Below, one piece after another: positions 1 to 8,228 of a stretch of DNA of 64,000 nt. The notes beneath the pieces were generated by a model. The model had not been told where the DNA came from and made no database searches. It was given only the letters and a program-made list of their open reading frames with translations. Every line of letters begins with the position of its first letter. The stretch's first letter is position 1. Source of the stretch: Burkholderiales bacterium (GTDB taxonomy: Bacteria; Pseudomonadota; Gammaproteobacteria; Burkholderiales; Nitrosomonadaceae); the NCBI GenBank assembly GCA_024235795.1, contig JACKLR010000002.1, positions 372,001 through 436,000 of the forward strand, given 5' to 3'. The position numbers were made by a program, and so were the translations under genes.

Positions 1-1
1 T

Positions 2-3000
2 ACTGCATTTTTCGGTCAATTGATTATATTAATAGTGTTTATTCCCATTCTGACTCTTACTGGAATAGAGGGCAAAATGTTCCACCCTATGGCTTACACC
101 TTTGGATTTGCCATGCTGGGAAGCATTATCCTTTGCCTGACTTATGTTCCCATGATGTCTGCCCTGTTTTTAAAACCGATAAAAAACAAAAAAAACTGGT
201 TTGGAAAGTTTGAAAGGCGCATTGAGAAAGTCGGTGATACGATTGTAAGTGGATTCCATCGCGCTTATCTGCCATTACTCAAAAGTGCATTACAGCACAA
301 AATGCTTGTCGTTATTATGACGATTATGCTGCTGGGTGCTGCCGGCTTTACTTTTTCCAGGTTGGGTGGCGAATTTATCCCGCAGCTAGATGAAGGCGAC
401 ATTGCCATGCAGGCACTCATTAGGCCTGGTAGTAGCCTCAGTGAGGCCATTGATGTTTCTATTAAAATAGAAAACATTTTGCTGGAAAATTTCCCGGAAA
501 TAAAAACCGTTTTAGCCAGGATTGGTGTAGCAGAAATTCCCACAGATCCAATGCCGATAGATATAGCCGATATGTTCATTATTCTGGAGAAAGACATGGA
601 TAAATGGACTTCTGCTGCTTCAAAAGATGGACTTATTGAGAAAATCAAAGAAAAGCTTGATAACAATCTGACGGGAGTCAACCTGGTTTTCAGCCAGCCG
701 ATCGAGCTGCGTTTCAATGAGCTATTAACGGGTGTTCGGGAAGATGTAGCCGTGAAGTTATATGGTGATGATCTTGATGTGCTAGCGCAAAAAGTAGATG
801 AGATGGTCAAAATCATTCGGACTGTTCCAGGTGCGGGGGATGTAAATCCCGAAAGGACTTCCGGTCTGCCTCAAATTACCGTGCGCTATAACCGCGAAAA
901 AATCGCTCAGTACGGAGTGAATATTGAGCAGTTGAATCAATATGTAAGCTCGGCATTTGCCGGCGGTGTGACCGGAGTGATTTTTGAAGGAGAGAAACGC
1001 TTTGAAATGGTCGTGCGTTTTGATGAAGCTCACCAGAAAAGTATTGAAGATTTGCGTGCCCTTTTTATTGATCTGCCTGATGGTACTCAGGTTCCGCTTA
1101 ATGAAGTCGCCGATATCAACTATGCCCCAGGCCCCATGCAAATATCCCGCGACAATACGTCCCGAAGGACTTATGTGGGAATGAACGTCAGGGGGCGTGA
1201 TATGGAATCCGTAGTACTGGATATTCAGCAGAAACTGGATGCTGAACTAGATTTGCCACCCGGCTATTACATTACATACGGTGGAGAGTTTGAAAACCTG
1301 CAAAAAGCTAAGAGCAATTTAGCCATTGTAGTGCCAATTGTTCTGTTCTTGATTTTCGTATTGCTATATTTTGCCCTGAAGTCAGTTTCCCAATCGATCA
1401 TAATCTTTACTGGCGTTCCTTTAGCGGCAATCGGCGGTGTATTCGCCCTTTGGTTACGGGATATGCCCTTTAGTATTTCAGCAGGAGTCGGTTTTATTGT
1501 GGTATTCGGCATCGCTGTGCTGGATGATTTAGTGCTACTTGATCGATTCAACACGTTGAAAAAAGAAGGGATGACCAGCATCAAGAAACGAATCCTTATC
1601 GGAACCAAAGAAAGACTCAGGCCTATCTTACTTGCAGACTCTACGGACATTCTCGGCTTTTTGCCAATGGCATTATCCGTAACGGCAGGTGCTGAAGTGC
1701 AACATCCATTGGCTACCGTAGTAATTGGCGGCTTGTTCTCCTCCGCTCTGTTTACCCTTGTGGTGCTTCCGGTACTTTACGCTTTTGTGGAGAGCCGAAG
1801 TAATAACAAGAAAATCCTTAAGCGCCCCAACACAAACACAAACAAATTGCTTGTATTAATTGTATGCGGTGGGCTGGCGGGTGTTCTGCTTGGCGCTATC
1901 TCTACGGTGAAAGCGCAATCACAGCCAATAGACAACCTGCAAACGATTACTTTGGAGCAAGCCAGGGAGCGGGCTGTCAGAAATTATCCTAGGGTACAAT
2001 CAGCTAGACTAGAAATTGAAAGCCAAGAAGCCCTGAAGAAAACCGCTTGGGATCTTGGCAGAACCACGTTTTTCACTGGAAAAGAAGAAGCAGGCAATGA
2101 TTCAAGCGGTGTTCAATCACAAGGTATTCAGCAGCGACAAATCGATGTGTTTGGTATTGTTCCTAGGTTACGGCTTCAAAAAGAGCAGATTACACTGGCT
2201 GAGAATATGCTTAACCTGTCTATGATAGAAATAGAGCGAGAAGTAAGCCGAGCCTGGGCGATGGCATATGTCGCTAAAAATAATTTTCTGGTTTACAAGC
2301 GATTGAGCTCTATTTTTGCGGATATTGAACGCGCTGCCCGCATAAGGCTTGAAGTAGAAGCAACCTCCAAGCTGGAATACCTGGCGACATCAAACCAGGG
2401 CAACCAAGTACAGATACAAAAAGAACAGGCTTATCGCGACTACTTGAGTTCGCTTCAACAATTGAATCTATGGTTTGTCGACGATACCTTGTTCACCGTG
2501 CCAGATATTCCTGTGGACCAGCTCGATAATCCACTAAACTTTGTTGCGGATTCTCTGGATAGTCATCCTGCACTCAATGTATCCAAACAGCAGGTAAATG
2601 TAGCGGATGCTGCCATCAAAGAGAGACACGCACAATTTTTACCCAAATTTAGTTTGCAGTATAGCCAGCAAGAAATTGCCGGTCAGTCGGGGTTTTATCA
2701 GTTTCAGGCAGGTATTCAGATACCTTTGTTTTTTGGCCCGGAACTGGGTAGAGCGCAATCGGCGAAAATCCAACGCACAATTGCCACCCAAAATCTGCAA
2801 CAGACCCAAATGGAGCTAAACGCGGCTTATCAAAACATACGTGAACAGTATTTTAAGTGGATGAACTCGTGGCAATACTACCGGGATACGGCGCTTCCTA
2901 TGGCAAAGGAGCAGCAAACCGGAGCAGTTTTTGCTTATGAGGAAGGTGCCATAGACTATGTAACGTTTTTACAAAACATGAGAGAGGCGATACGAATTGA

Positions 3001-3079
3001 AGTCGACTCATGGAACGCCTTCGGCAATTATTTGAGCAGTCGCTACCAGCTTGAATACTTCTTAAAAACATCGAACTAA
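2..3079 (+). CDS. Bacteroidota-type RND metal efflux pump fused to a TolC-like outer membrane protein (5' partial)
   Basis: Heavy-metal RND (CzcA/CusA family) inner-membrane pump continuous with a TolC-like outer-membrane factor. The reading frame is open at base 2, so the N-terminal third lies outside the window; the TTG at 20 is not a real start. The first visible residues are the TM5-TM6 region (TGIEGKMFHPMA), followed by the second periplasmic porter domain and TM7-TM12 to about base 1800. A hydrophobic, signal-like stretch (about 1840-1920) then leads into about 385 residues of TolC-type repeats. Pump/TolC fusions of this kind are known in Bacteroidota, so transfer from that phylum is inferred; the Lys- and Asn-rich composition agrees. 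The TM10 region is odd: where relatives usually have LNGIVLI it reads LDDLVLLDRFN. The next gene is the matching adaptor. The metal (Cu, Ag, Co, Zn or Cd) cannot be told from sequence. Confidence 0.88.
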   Translation, partial: TAFFGQLIILIVFIPILTLTGIEGKMFHPMAYTFGFAMLGSIILCLTYVPMMSALFLKPIKNKKNWFGKFERRIEKVGDTIVSGFHRAYLPLLKSALQHKMLVVIMTIMLLGAAGFTFSRLGGEFIPQLDEGDIAMQALIRPGSSLSEAIDVSIKIENILLENFPEIKTVLARIGVAEIPTDPMPIDIADMFIILEKDMDKWTSAASKDGLIEKIKEKLDNNLTGVNLVFSQPIELRFNELLTGVREDVAVKLYGDDLDVLAQKVDEMVKIIRTVPGAGDVNPERTSGLPQITVRYNREKIAQYGVNIEQLNQYVSSAFAGGVTGVIFEGEKRFEMVVRFDEAHQKSIEDLRALFIDLPDGTQVPLNEVADINYAPGPMQISRDNTSRRTYVGMNVRGRDMESVVLDIQQKLDAELDLPPGYYITYGGEFENLQKAKSNLAIVVPIVLFLIFVLLYFALKSVSQSIIIFTGVPLAAIGGVFALWLRDMPFSISAGVGFIVVFGIAVLDDLVLLDRFNTLKKEGMTSIKKRILIGTKERLRPILLADSTDILGFLPMALSVTAGAEVQHPLATVVIGGLFSSALFTLVVLPVLYAFVESRSNNKKILKRPNTNTNKLLVLIVCGGLAGVLLGAISTVKAQSQPIDNLQTITLEQARERAVRNYPRVQSARLEIESQEALKKTAWDLGRTTFFTGKEEAGNDSSGVQSQGIQQRQIDVFGIVPRLRLQKEQITLAENMLNLSMIEIEREVSRAWAMAYVAKNNFLVYKRLSSIFADIERAARIRLEVEATSKLEYLATSNQGNQVQIQKEQAYRDYLSSLQQLNLWFVDDTLFTVPDIPVDQLDNPLNFVADSLDSHPALNVSKQQVNVADAAIKERHAQFLPKFSLQYSQQEIAGQSGFYQFQAGIQIPLFFGPELGRAQSAKIQRTIATQNLQQTQMELNAAYQNIREQYFKWMNSWQYYRDTALPMAKEQQTGAVFAYEEGAIDYVTFLQNMREAIRIEVDSWNAFGNYLSSRYQLEYFLKTSN

Positions 3080-3106
3080 TACGAAGTCCAAACAGATAAA
3101 GAGTAA

Positions 3107-4354
3107 ATGACAATGAAAAAACACTTCCTGTACCTACTTGCCCTGTTATTAACAATATTTTTCTATACCGGTTGTGGCGACAAATTAACAGGCAACAGTG
3201 ATTTAGGAGAAGGTAAAAATCAAGAATCGCCGAAAGGAAACGCCCATAAAGAACATGCCCATGAGGAACATGACGAAGAAGGGCTGGGTACGGTACATCT
3301 ATCAGCGTTAAAGTTTAATAGCCTCGGTATCAAAGTAGATACTCTGCCCACACGTTCTCTATCAGGAGTAGTAGATGTCAATGGCAGGTTGGCAGTGTTT
3401 CCCCAGCATAAAGCCATAGTGACTGCTATTTTAGGGGCCAATGTAACAGCCATTAAAGTAATAGAAGGAGAGAAAGTAAAAAAAGGTCAAGTACTGGCTT
3501 ACCTTTCACACCCTAATCTAACGAACCTCCAAACCGCTTACATAAGAACCTATAACCAAATGCAATATCTGGAAAAAGAATTCGAGCGTCAAAAAAAGCT
3601 TTATGATGAAGGAGTAAGTTCAGGAAAGACTTTTCAACAAACGCAAGCCGATTATTGGTCTATTAAAGGTGAAGTAAAAGGTCTTGAAGCACAGCTGAAG
3701 CAATTAAGCATTAATGTGAGAAAAGTTAGAGATGGAAACATCTATCAAACTGTACCGGTGGTAAGTCCTATTGACGGCAATATTAAAAAAGTATTGGTAC
3801 AGATAGGTCAGTTTGTAAATGCACAGGCAGAAATACTCAGGATCATAAATATTGATCATGTGCATGTCGATCTGATGGTTTTTGAAAAAGATGTATATAA
3901 GGTAAGAGAAGGTCAAAAGGTATCATTTACAGTGGAATCGGTTCCGGGCAAAACTTTATCTGCCAAAATTTTTTCAGTAGGAAAAAACTTTGAACTAAAC
4001 CCTAGAATAGTCCACGTACATGCCGAGATCGATCAAAAAGAATTTTTTCTTATTCCAGGGATGTATATCAATGGAAAAATTTATACGGAAAGTATGTCAG
4101 TAATAGCACTGCCAGAAGAAGCTATTATCACAGAGGAAGGTAAGTCTTACATTTTTATGGCGGAAGAACACCAAGAAGATGGAAAAACAGAGTGGGAGTT
4201 TACCCCTGTAGAAATCAGAACAAGTGCCTTTCATGAAGGATGGGTGGAGATAAATCTACTGAAACCGCTACCAAAAAATACCCTGGTTGCCTGGAACAAT
4301 GCTTATTACTTAATCGCAGAAATGAAGAAAGGTGAAACGTCACACGAGCATTAA
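3107..4354 (+). CDS. RND efflux periplasmic adaptor (CzcB/CusB-like lipoprotein)
   Basis: Membrane-fusion protein that should link the upstream pump/TolC fusion across the periplasm. The 415 residues begin with a hydrophobic signal and a lipobox-like YTGC, so lipid anchoring is likely. A His/Glu-rich stretch (HKEHAHEEHDEE, about residues 46-60) resembles the metal-binding linkers of this family. The barrel-sandwich (lipoyl-like) halves flank a coiled hairpin (about 145-205), followed by a beta-barrel, and a His-rich tail ends in TSHEH. The gene starts 27 bp after the pump gene, so the two are probably co-transcribed. An in-frame ATG two codons downstream is an equally good start. AT-rich, Lys-rich codon use matches the upstream gene and differs from the cus genes at 14-27 kb, which supports joint horizontal acquisition from a Bacteroidota-like donor. 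Confidence 0.88.
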   Translation: MTMKKHFLYLLALLLTIFFYTGCGDKLTGNSDLGEGKNQESPKGNAHKEHAHEEHDEEGLGTVHLSALKFNSLGIKVDTLPTRSLSGVVDVNGRLAVFPQHKAIVTAILGANVTAIKVIEGEKVKKGQVLAYLSHPNLTNLQTAYIRTYNQMQYLEKEFERQKKLYDEGVSSGKTFQQTQADYWSIKGEVKGLEAQLKQLSINVRKVRDGNIYQTVPVVSPIDGNIKKVLVQIGQFVNAQAEILRIINIDHVHVDLMVFEKDVYKVREGQKVSFTVESVPGKTLSAKIFSVGKNFELNPRIVHVHAEIDQKEFFLIPGMYINGKIYTESMSVIALPEEAIITEEGKSYIFMAEEHQEDGKTEWEFTPVEIRTSAFHEGWVEINLLKPLPKNTLVAWNNAYYLIAEMKKGETSHEH

Positions 4355-4399
4355 GAAAGTTGTAATATGTTGATTGTGTCAACAATGATAAATTGAGCC

Positions 4400-4687
4400 A
4401 ACCAACGATACGCTGTGCAAACACGTCTGTTATAAAAGCCGAGACTGTAACAAATTCTGTCCAAGTCGCGACAAACGTGCTGTCTGCCACCCACAACTGA
4501 TTGGGGTGATTCGCTACAAATTGCCGATTAACCTTATCTGTTGGTCGGTCAAGCAAATTATCTGCAATGGTTGTCCAACATTTTTTGCCACGCCTGACGC
4601 CTTGTATTCCAAGTTTCTTCATCAAGCGTTCGACGGTACAGCGAGCAGCACGAATACCTTCATGTAACAATTGCAGCCATACTTTAT
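4400..4687 (-). pseudogene. IS3-family transposase OrfB fragment
   Basis: Minus-strand reading gives an internal piece of an IS3-family OrfB (DDE) transposase: the HTH_21-like stretch (RAARCTVERLMKKLGIQG), then LWVADSTFVATW with the first catalytic Asp, ending near QRIVGW. Both ends are missing. The 5' side stops exactly at the inverted-repeat element at 4688, and the 3' side runs into unrelated sequence before the adaptor gene. It cannot be functional. Confidence 0.85.
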
Positions 4688-4960
4688 TAGGGGTTGTCGT
4701 CATGAGTTATATGCATTTCTGCGCGAGCAGATTTTTGATGAATGTTTGTGAAAAGTATGCAGGACATAGCCGTAGCTATGTTCAAGTGCTTTGAATGAAT
4801 AGGCGCAAAAATCTGTCGCGCCCTTCGGGTTTGTTTTTCGAACAAAATTGTCGGCGTTTTTGTTCCTTGAATATGCCTTGGCATGTCTTGCGGAACAAAA
4901 CTTGATCCTTTTGCCCGAAAAGCAAACAGAATTGTTCATAACTCATGACGACAACCCCTA
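4688..4960. repeat. MITE-like element with 23-bp perfect terminal inverted repeats
   Basis: Positions 4688-4710 and 4938-4960 are perfect inverted copies (core GGGGTTGTCGTCATGAG), each with TA at its outer end. That is what a TA-targeting transposon (IS630/Tc1-mariner type) would leave. The 273-bp element encodes no plausible protein but has nested inverted repeats: GCGCGAGCAGATTTTTG near 4720 pairs imperfectly with a copy near 4800-4822, and TTTTGTTCC near 4857 pairs with GGAACAAAA near 4892. One side is an IS3 fragment and the other a truncated methyltransferase, so the element marks a junction between two broken genes. Confidence 0.75.
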
Positions 4961-5310
4961 GCACCTTATATATTTTTTTAATATCTGAATGAATTAGCAT
5001 CACATTTGACCAGCCTGCAGCTTTTACTCTCTTTTCAGCTAAAGAAAGCATGTTAGAACTTACATCTACTCCCAATAGCTTTCCTTTTCGACCAATCTTC
5101 TCAGATAAGTAATGAGAAACAAAGGCCGGTTCCACACCCAAGGTCTAATACGAAATCGCCTTCTTTCAGATTGAGGTAGTCAACTGCTCTTTTTCTATAT
5201 TCAGCTATTTTCAGACCAATTAATGGATAAATAAACTTTACAGCGAAATCATACATTTTTGCATTCCTTTGATAGACTTCTTCGATTTGCTGCTTAGATA
5301 TTTGCACCAT
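4961..5310 (-). pseudogene. Class I SAM-dependent methyltransferase, frameshifted and truncated
   Basis: The minus-strand start (MVQISKQQIEEVYQRN) leads to a classic SAM-binding motif I (VLDLGCGTG, about residue 55). The frame then ends, and the homologous reading continues in another frame (EPAFVSHYLSEKIG, then LLGVDVSSNMLSLAEKR, the motif II region). A one-base indel near 5115-5130 explains this. The second frame runs through GWSNVMLIHSDIKK and is cut off at the inverted-repeat element at 4960, so the C-terminal half is lost. The parent would be a UbiE/arsenite-methyltransferase-like enzyme of unknown substrate. Confidence 0.82.
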
Positions 5311-5391
5311 AATTGACAGAGCTTAAAAGTACGAATAGTTTTAGATACAATTTTGAATTTAAGAACAAATTATAGAACCACTTACTCCATT

Positions 5392-6756
5392 TCATTTTAA
5401 TTCCTTCGTTTCACCCAGAAACGGAACATCAACATTCCAGTGCAGTTGTTCTTCAATTTTCTGACGAAGCGTGTCCGAAGCCAAAGGCTCTCCGTGCGTG
5501 ACAAAAATTCTTTTAGGTCTTCTCTTAATTAAACGTAACCAGTTTAAAATTTCGGTGCAATCAGCATGTGCTGAGAAGGCGTCAATGTTCAATATTTTTG
5601 CTTTTACGGGATAATATTGGCCATGTATTTTGATTTCCTCGGTACCTGCAACCATTGCAGCGCCCCTCGTTCCTGCAGCTTGGTAACCTGTAAATAAAAT
5701 TGTATTTTTTGGATCACCGACAAAGGCTTTTAAGTGATGAATAACTCTTCCACCAGTCGCCATTCCACTGGCAGAAATAATGATCATAGGTCCGGTACTG
5801 CTATTCAGCGCTTTGCTTTCTTCAGGAGAGCGGATATAGGTTGCAATCTCGCAAGTCTCCTGGCACTGCTGATCAGTTAATCGATGTTCCTTCCGGAATT
5901 GGCAAAATACATGGGTAACATTGGTCGCCATAGGGCTATTGAGATAAACTGGAATGTCCGGAAGTTTTCCCTGTCTTTTTAAGTCAGCTAATATGTAGAG
6001 CATAGTCTGAGCTCTCCCAACTGCAAAAGCGGGGATAATTACCACTCCTTGATTTTTCCAGGCTTCGTTAATTACTCTTTCAACTAGGTTTACTGGATTG
6101 AGCGTGTCATGCCTACGGTTTCCATATGTTGATTCAACAACCAAATAGTCAGCCTCTGGTGGAGGCTCCGGTGCTTCCATTACGATATCGTTAGGCCTGC
6201 CCAGGTCGCCTGAAAAAGCGATCGATGTAGATTCCAAATTAATTCGAACAGTCGATGCCCCAAGAATATGTCCAGCAACGAAGAGTTCGAATGTCGCATC
6301 ATTCGATAAGTAAATTACATTGTGATATTTGATGGTTTGAAACAATGAAAGCGATTTTTCCGCCTCTTCCTGCGTGTAAAGTGGAAGTGCAGGCCTATGT
6401 TTAGAAATTCCCTTTTTGTTATAGTATTTGGCTTCTTCTTCTTGAAGATAGCCTGAGTCCGGTAACAGAATCTTGCATAATTCAAATGTAGCCTCGCTAC
6501 AATAAATCGGCCCATTAAATCCATTTCTCACCAGAAGTGGTATATAACCACTATGGTCTAAATGGGCATGCGTTAAAATTACAGCCGATAACCTTTCTGG
6601 GTCAAACGGTAGTGGTTCCCGATTTTTGAGGCGCAGATTTTTTAGTCCTTGAAACAGGCCACAATCAATGAGAATAGGCCCAGCTAAACAACTAGATTCC
6701 AATAAGTATTTTGAACCGGTAACGGTACCGGTTCCGCCTAAAAAAGTTATTTTCAC
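5392..6756 (-). CDS. MBL-fold/beta-CASP RNA-processing nuclease
   Basis: A 454-residue metallo-beta-lactamase-fold protein with a beta-CASP insert, related to the bacterial CPSF73-like RNases. Metal ligands are visible in HAHLDHSG (about residue 65), the His of VAGHILGAS, FSGDLGR, the C-terminal FSAHADC and VTHGEP. The beta-CASP region carries VIIPAFAVGRAQTMLYIL and SASGMATGGR. These proteins are typically Zn-dependent endo/exoribonucleases; the RNA target is unknown. The GTG at 6756 is preferred because GGAGG lies five bases upstream; an in-frame ATG further out (6822) would add an unconserved tail. The gene is intact and stands alone between two decayed stretches. Confidence 0.86.
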   Translation of the reverse strand: MKITFLGGTGTVTGSKYLLESSCLAGPILIDCGLFQGLKNLRLKNREPLPFDPERLSAVILTHAHLDHSGYIPLLVRNGFNGPIYCSEATFELCKILLPDSGYLQEEEAKYYNKKGISKHRPALPLYTQEEAEKSLSLFQTIKYHNVIYLSNDATFELFVAGHILGASTVRINLESTSIAFSGDLGRPNDIVMEAPEPPPEADYLVVESTYGNRRHDTLNPVNLVERVINEAWKNQGVVIIPAFAVGRAQTMLYILADLKRQGKLPDIPVYLNSPMATNVTHVFCQFRKEHRLTDQQCQETCEIATYIRSPEESKALNSSTGPMIIISASGMATGGRVIHHLKAFVGDPKNTILFTGYQAAGTRGAAMVAGTEEIKIHGQYYPVKAKILNIDAFSAHADCTEILNWLRLIKRRPKRIFVTHGEPLASDTLRQKIEEQLHWNVDVPFLGETKELK

Positions 6757-6959
6757 TTTTGCCTCCAGCCTTTGCTCCAATTTGTGGGTTACATGGCACC
6801 CATCTCTTACCCGCGACATCACTTTTCACTTACCTTGATGGATACTATATGATCAGTCACAAGATATGTCTCACGGTTCATTTTATCCTACTCCGAATAT
6901 TGCATGAGTCCGAAAAATCAGTTTTTTTCTGATCTGATAAAACAAAAACCAGTTTAGTT

Positions 6960-7065
6960 GCGTTTTGCGTTTTGCGTTTTGCGTTTTGCGTTTTGCGTTT
7001 TGCGTTTTGCGTTTTGCGTTTTGCGTTTTGCGTTTTGCGTTTTGCGTTTTGCGTTTTGCGTTTTG
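6960..7065. repeat. Heptamer tandem repeat (GCGTTTT, about 15 copies)
   Basis: An uninterrupted, essentially perfect run of the 7-mer GCGTTTT fills 106 bp, about 200 bp upstream of the beta-CASP nuclease start. The unit length is not a multiple of three and both strands stay open through it, giving spurious peptide repeats such as KRKTQNA. Such perfect short arrays are prone to slippage, so copy number probably varies between isolates. No function can be read from it. Confidence 0.95.
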
Positions 7066-7213
7066 AAAAAATTAACTGCTTTATGCTATCTTGAAGCAAA
7101 CACTAAAAATATTTCATACCTAAATTATATCCAGTCAACGCAAGTTAGATAGGATTGCCTGATTGCCTAAGAGACGGTTTTAGTTCATCGTTACTACTAA
7201 TGAAAGAGGAGTG

Positions 7214-7333
7214 ATGATGACAAAAGAAGTCAATCAAAAACTCAGTACTGAGAGAACAGTTCGTGATATCAGACGAGCAACCCGACGCCACTATTCTACT
7301 GAAGAAAAATTTATCCTTCTTCTTCGTCATTGA
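7214..7333 (+). pseudogene. IS3-family OrfA N-terminal remnant
   Basis: An ATG preceded by AGAGGAG opens a 39-codon frame with ERTVRDIRRATRRHYSTEEK, characteristic of the start of OrfA (HTH) in IS3-group elements. It then shifts into LLLRH and a stop. The rest of OrfA and OrfB is absent here; the OrfB piece at 4400-4687 may come from a related copy. Non-functional. Confidence 0.75.
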
Positions 7334-7763
7334 AAAATTGGTTAATGTGACGAAGAAAGTGATTATTCGGAATATGCGTTTTTAGGCAGAAATCATAGAA
7401 CAAACTATTTTGTTCGGGTAGTAGGCTTATCATCATGGCGGTTACACCTTAAAAATTGATGATAAATGAATTATCCCTCAGAACAAAGTTTTTCAACAGT
7501 AACAATCATAAATAGCCAGTTAAAAAATTATATAAGACCTTTGCAAAACCCCCAATACTTGAAAAATTTATCTTTCTTAATCAATGATGAGAAATTACTA
7601 TCAGAGACTTTTGCAAAAATCTCTGATAGTATTATTTATATATATGGAGGGCTTTAAACATACATGGCGTTCGCCTATCATGTTGGGTACAATCCGCTAT
7701 TCTTTTTAAATGCTACAGCTTTTATTAGCCGACAGTCGAGCCACACTATTTAAGAGCAAAGCG
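7334..7763. other. Gene-free stretch with IS-end-like inverted repeats
   Basis: No supported gene. GACCTTTGCAAAACCCC near 7536 looks like an IS5-family terminus. A perfect 11-bp stem (ACTATCAGAGA at 7597-7607 with TCTCTGATAGT at 7620-7630) encloses GACTTTTGCAAAA-like loop sequence. A smaller hairpin (GAACAAA/TTTGTTC) lies near 7398-7416. The stretch probably consists of leftover insertion-sequence ends. Confidence 0.45.
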
Positions 7764-7979
7764 ATGAGACAAAACTTTGAAGCCCATTCCACAATCACCT
7801 GCCCCTTGTGTAATCACGAAGAAACTGAAGAAATGCCTACGACTTCTTGCCAGTATTTTTATGAATGTAAAGGCTGTAGAGAAATTCTAAAGCCAAAACA
7901 AGGCGATTGCTGTGTGTTTTGTTCTTATGGCACTGCAGCTTGCCCTCCGATGCAGCTTGATAGAAATTGTCGTTTTTGA
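7764..7979 (+). CDS. Small Cys-rich zinc-ribbon protein (GDCC-x-x-CSYG type)
   Basis: A 71-residue protein from the ATG at 7764 (an upstream in-frame ATG at 7710 adds unconserved residues). It has two Cys pairs, CPLC (about residue 13) and CKGC (about 35), spaced as in a zinc ribbon, then a distinctive GDCCVFCSYGTAACPP block. From memory, short proteins with this GDCC-x-x-C-S-Y-G block recur next to copper and mercury resistance genes, but no function is established to my knowledge. It faces the multicopper oxidase gene tail to tail, about 250 bp away. Metal binding is inferred from the eight cysteines. Confidence 0.68.
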   Translation: MRQNFEAHSTITCPLCNHEETEEMPTTSCQYFYECKGCREILKPKQGDCCVFCSYGTAACPPMQLDRNCRF

Positions 7980-8228
7980 CTTTTCGACAACGATAACTAA
8001 GCAAATCACTGTTTTCCCAGCCGATATAGATCCGTTAACTTGCATAATTTTTTAGTCCCTGTGGCGATGCGCGTACAAAACTCAAACAGCATTACCTGAA
8101 ACTGAAACATCAAGTAAAGGAGTTAACAACAATCAGTTGATTTTACATACCATATTTTTTTGATTCTATTAGTTCAACCAGGATTGATGGCTATAATAAA
8201 TTTTTATCGTCCATTAATTACGTTGAGA

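Noticed and set aside
4782..4939. Minus-strand frames inside the MITE-like element
   Set aside because: They run across the terminal repeats into neighbouring fragments and show no protein family; they come from the element's own inverted repeats.
6960..7065. Possible CRISPR array
   Set aside because: Units are 7 bp with no spacers and no cas genes nearby. No CRISPR array was seen elsewhere in the window.
6878..7152. Open frames on both strands through the heptamer array, encoding repeated KRKTQNA or RFAFCVL peptides
   Set aside because: They exist only because the 7-mer has no stop in any phase; no ribosome site, no conserved ends.
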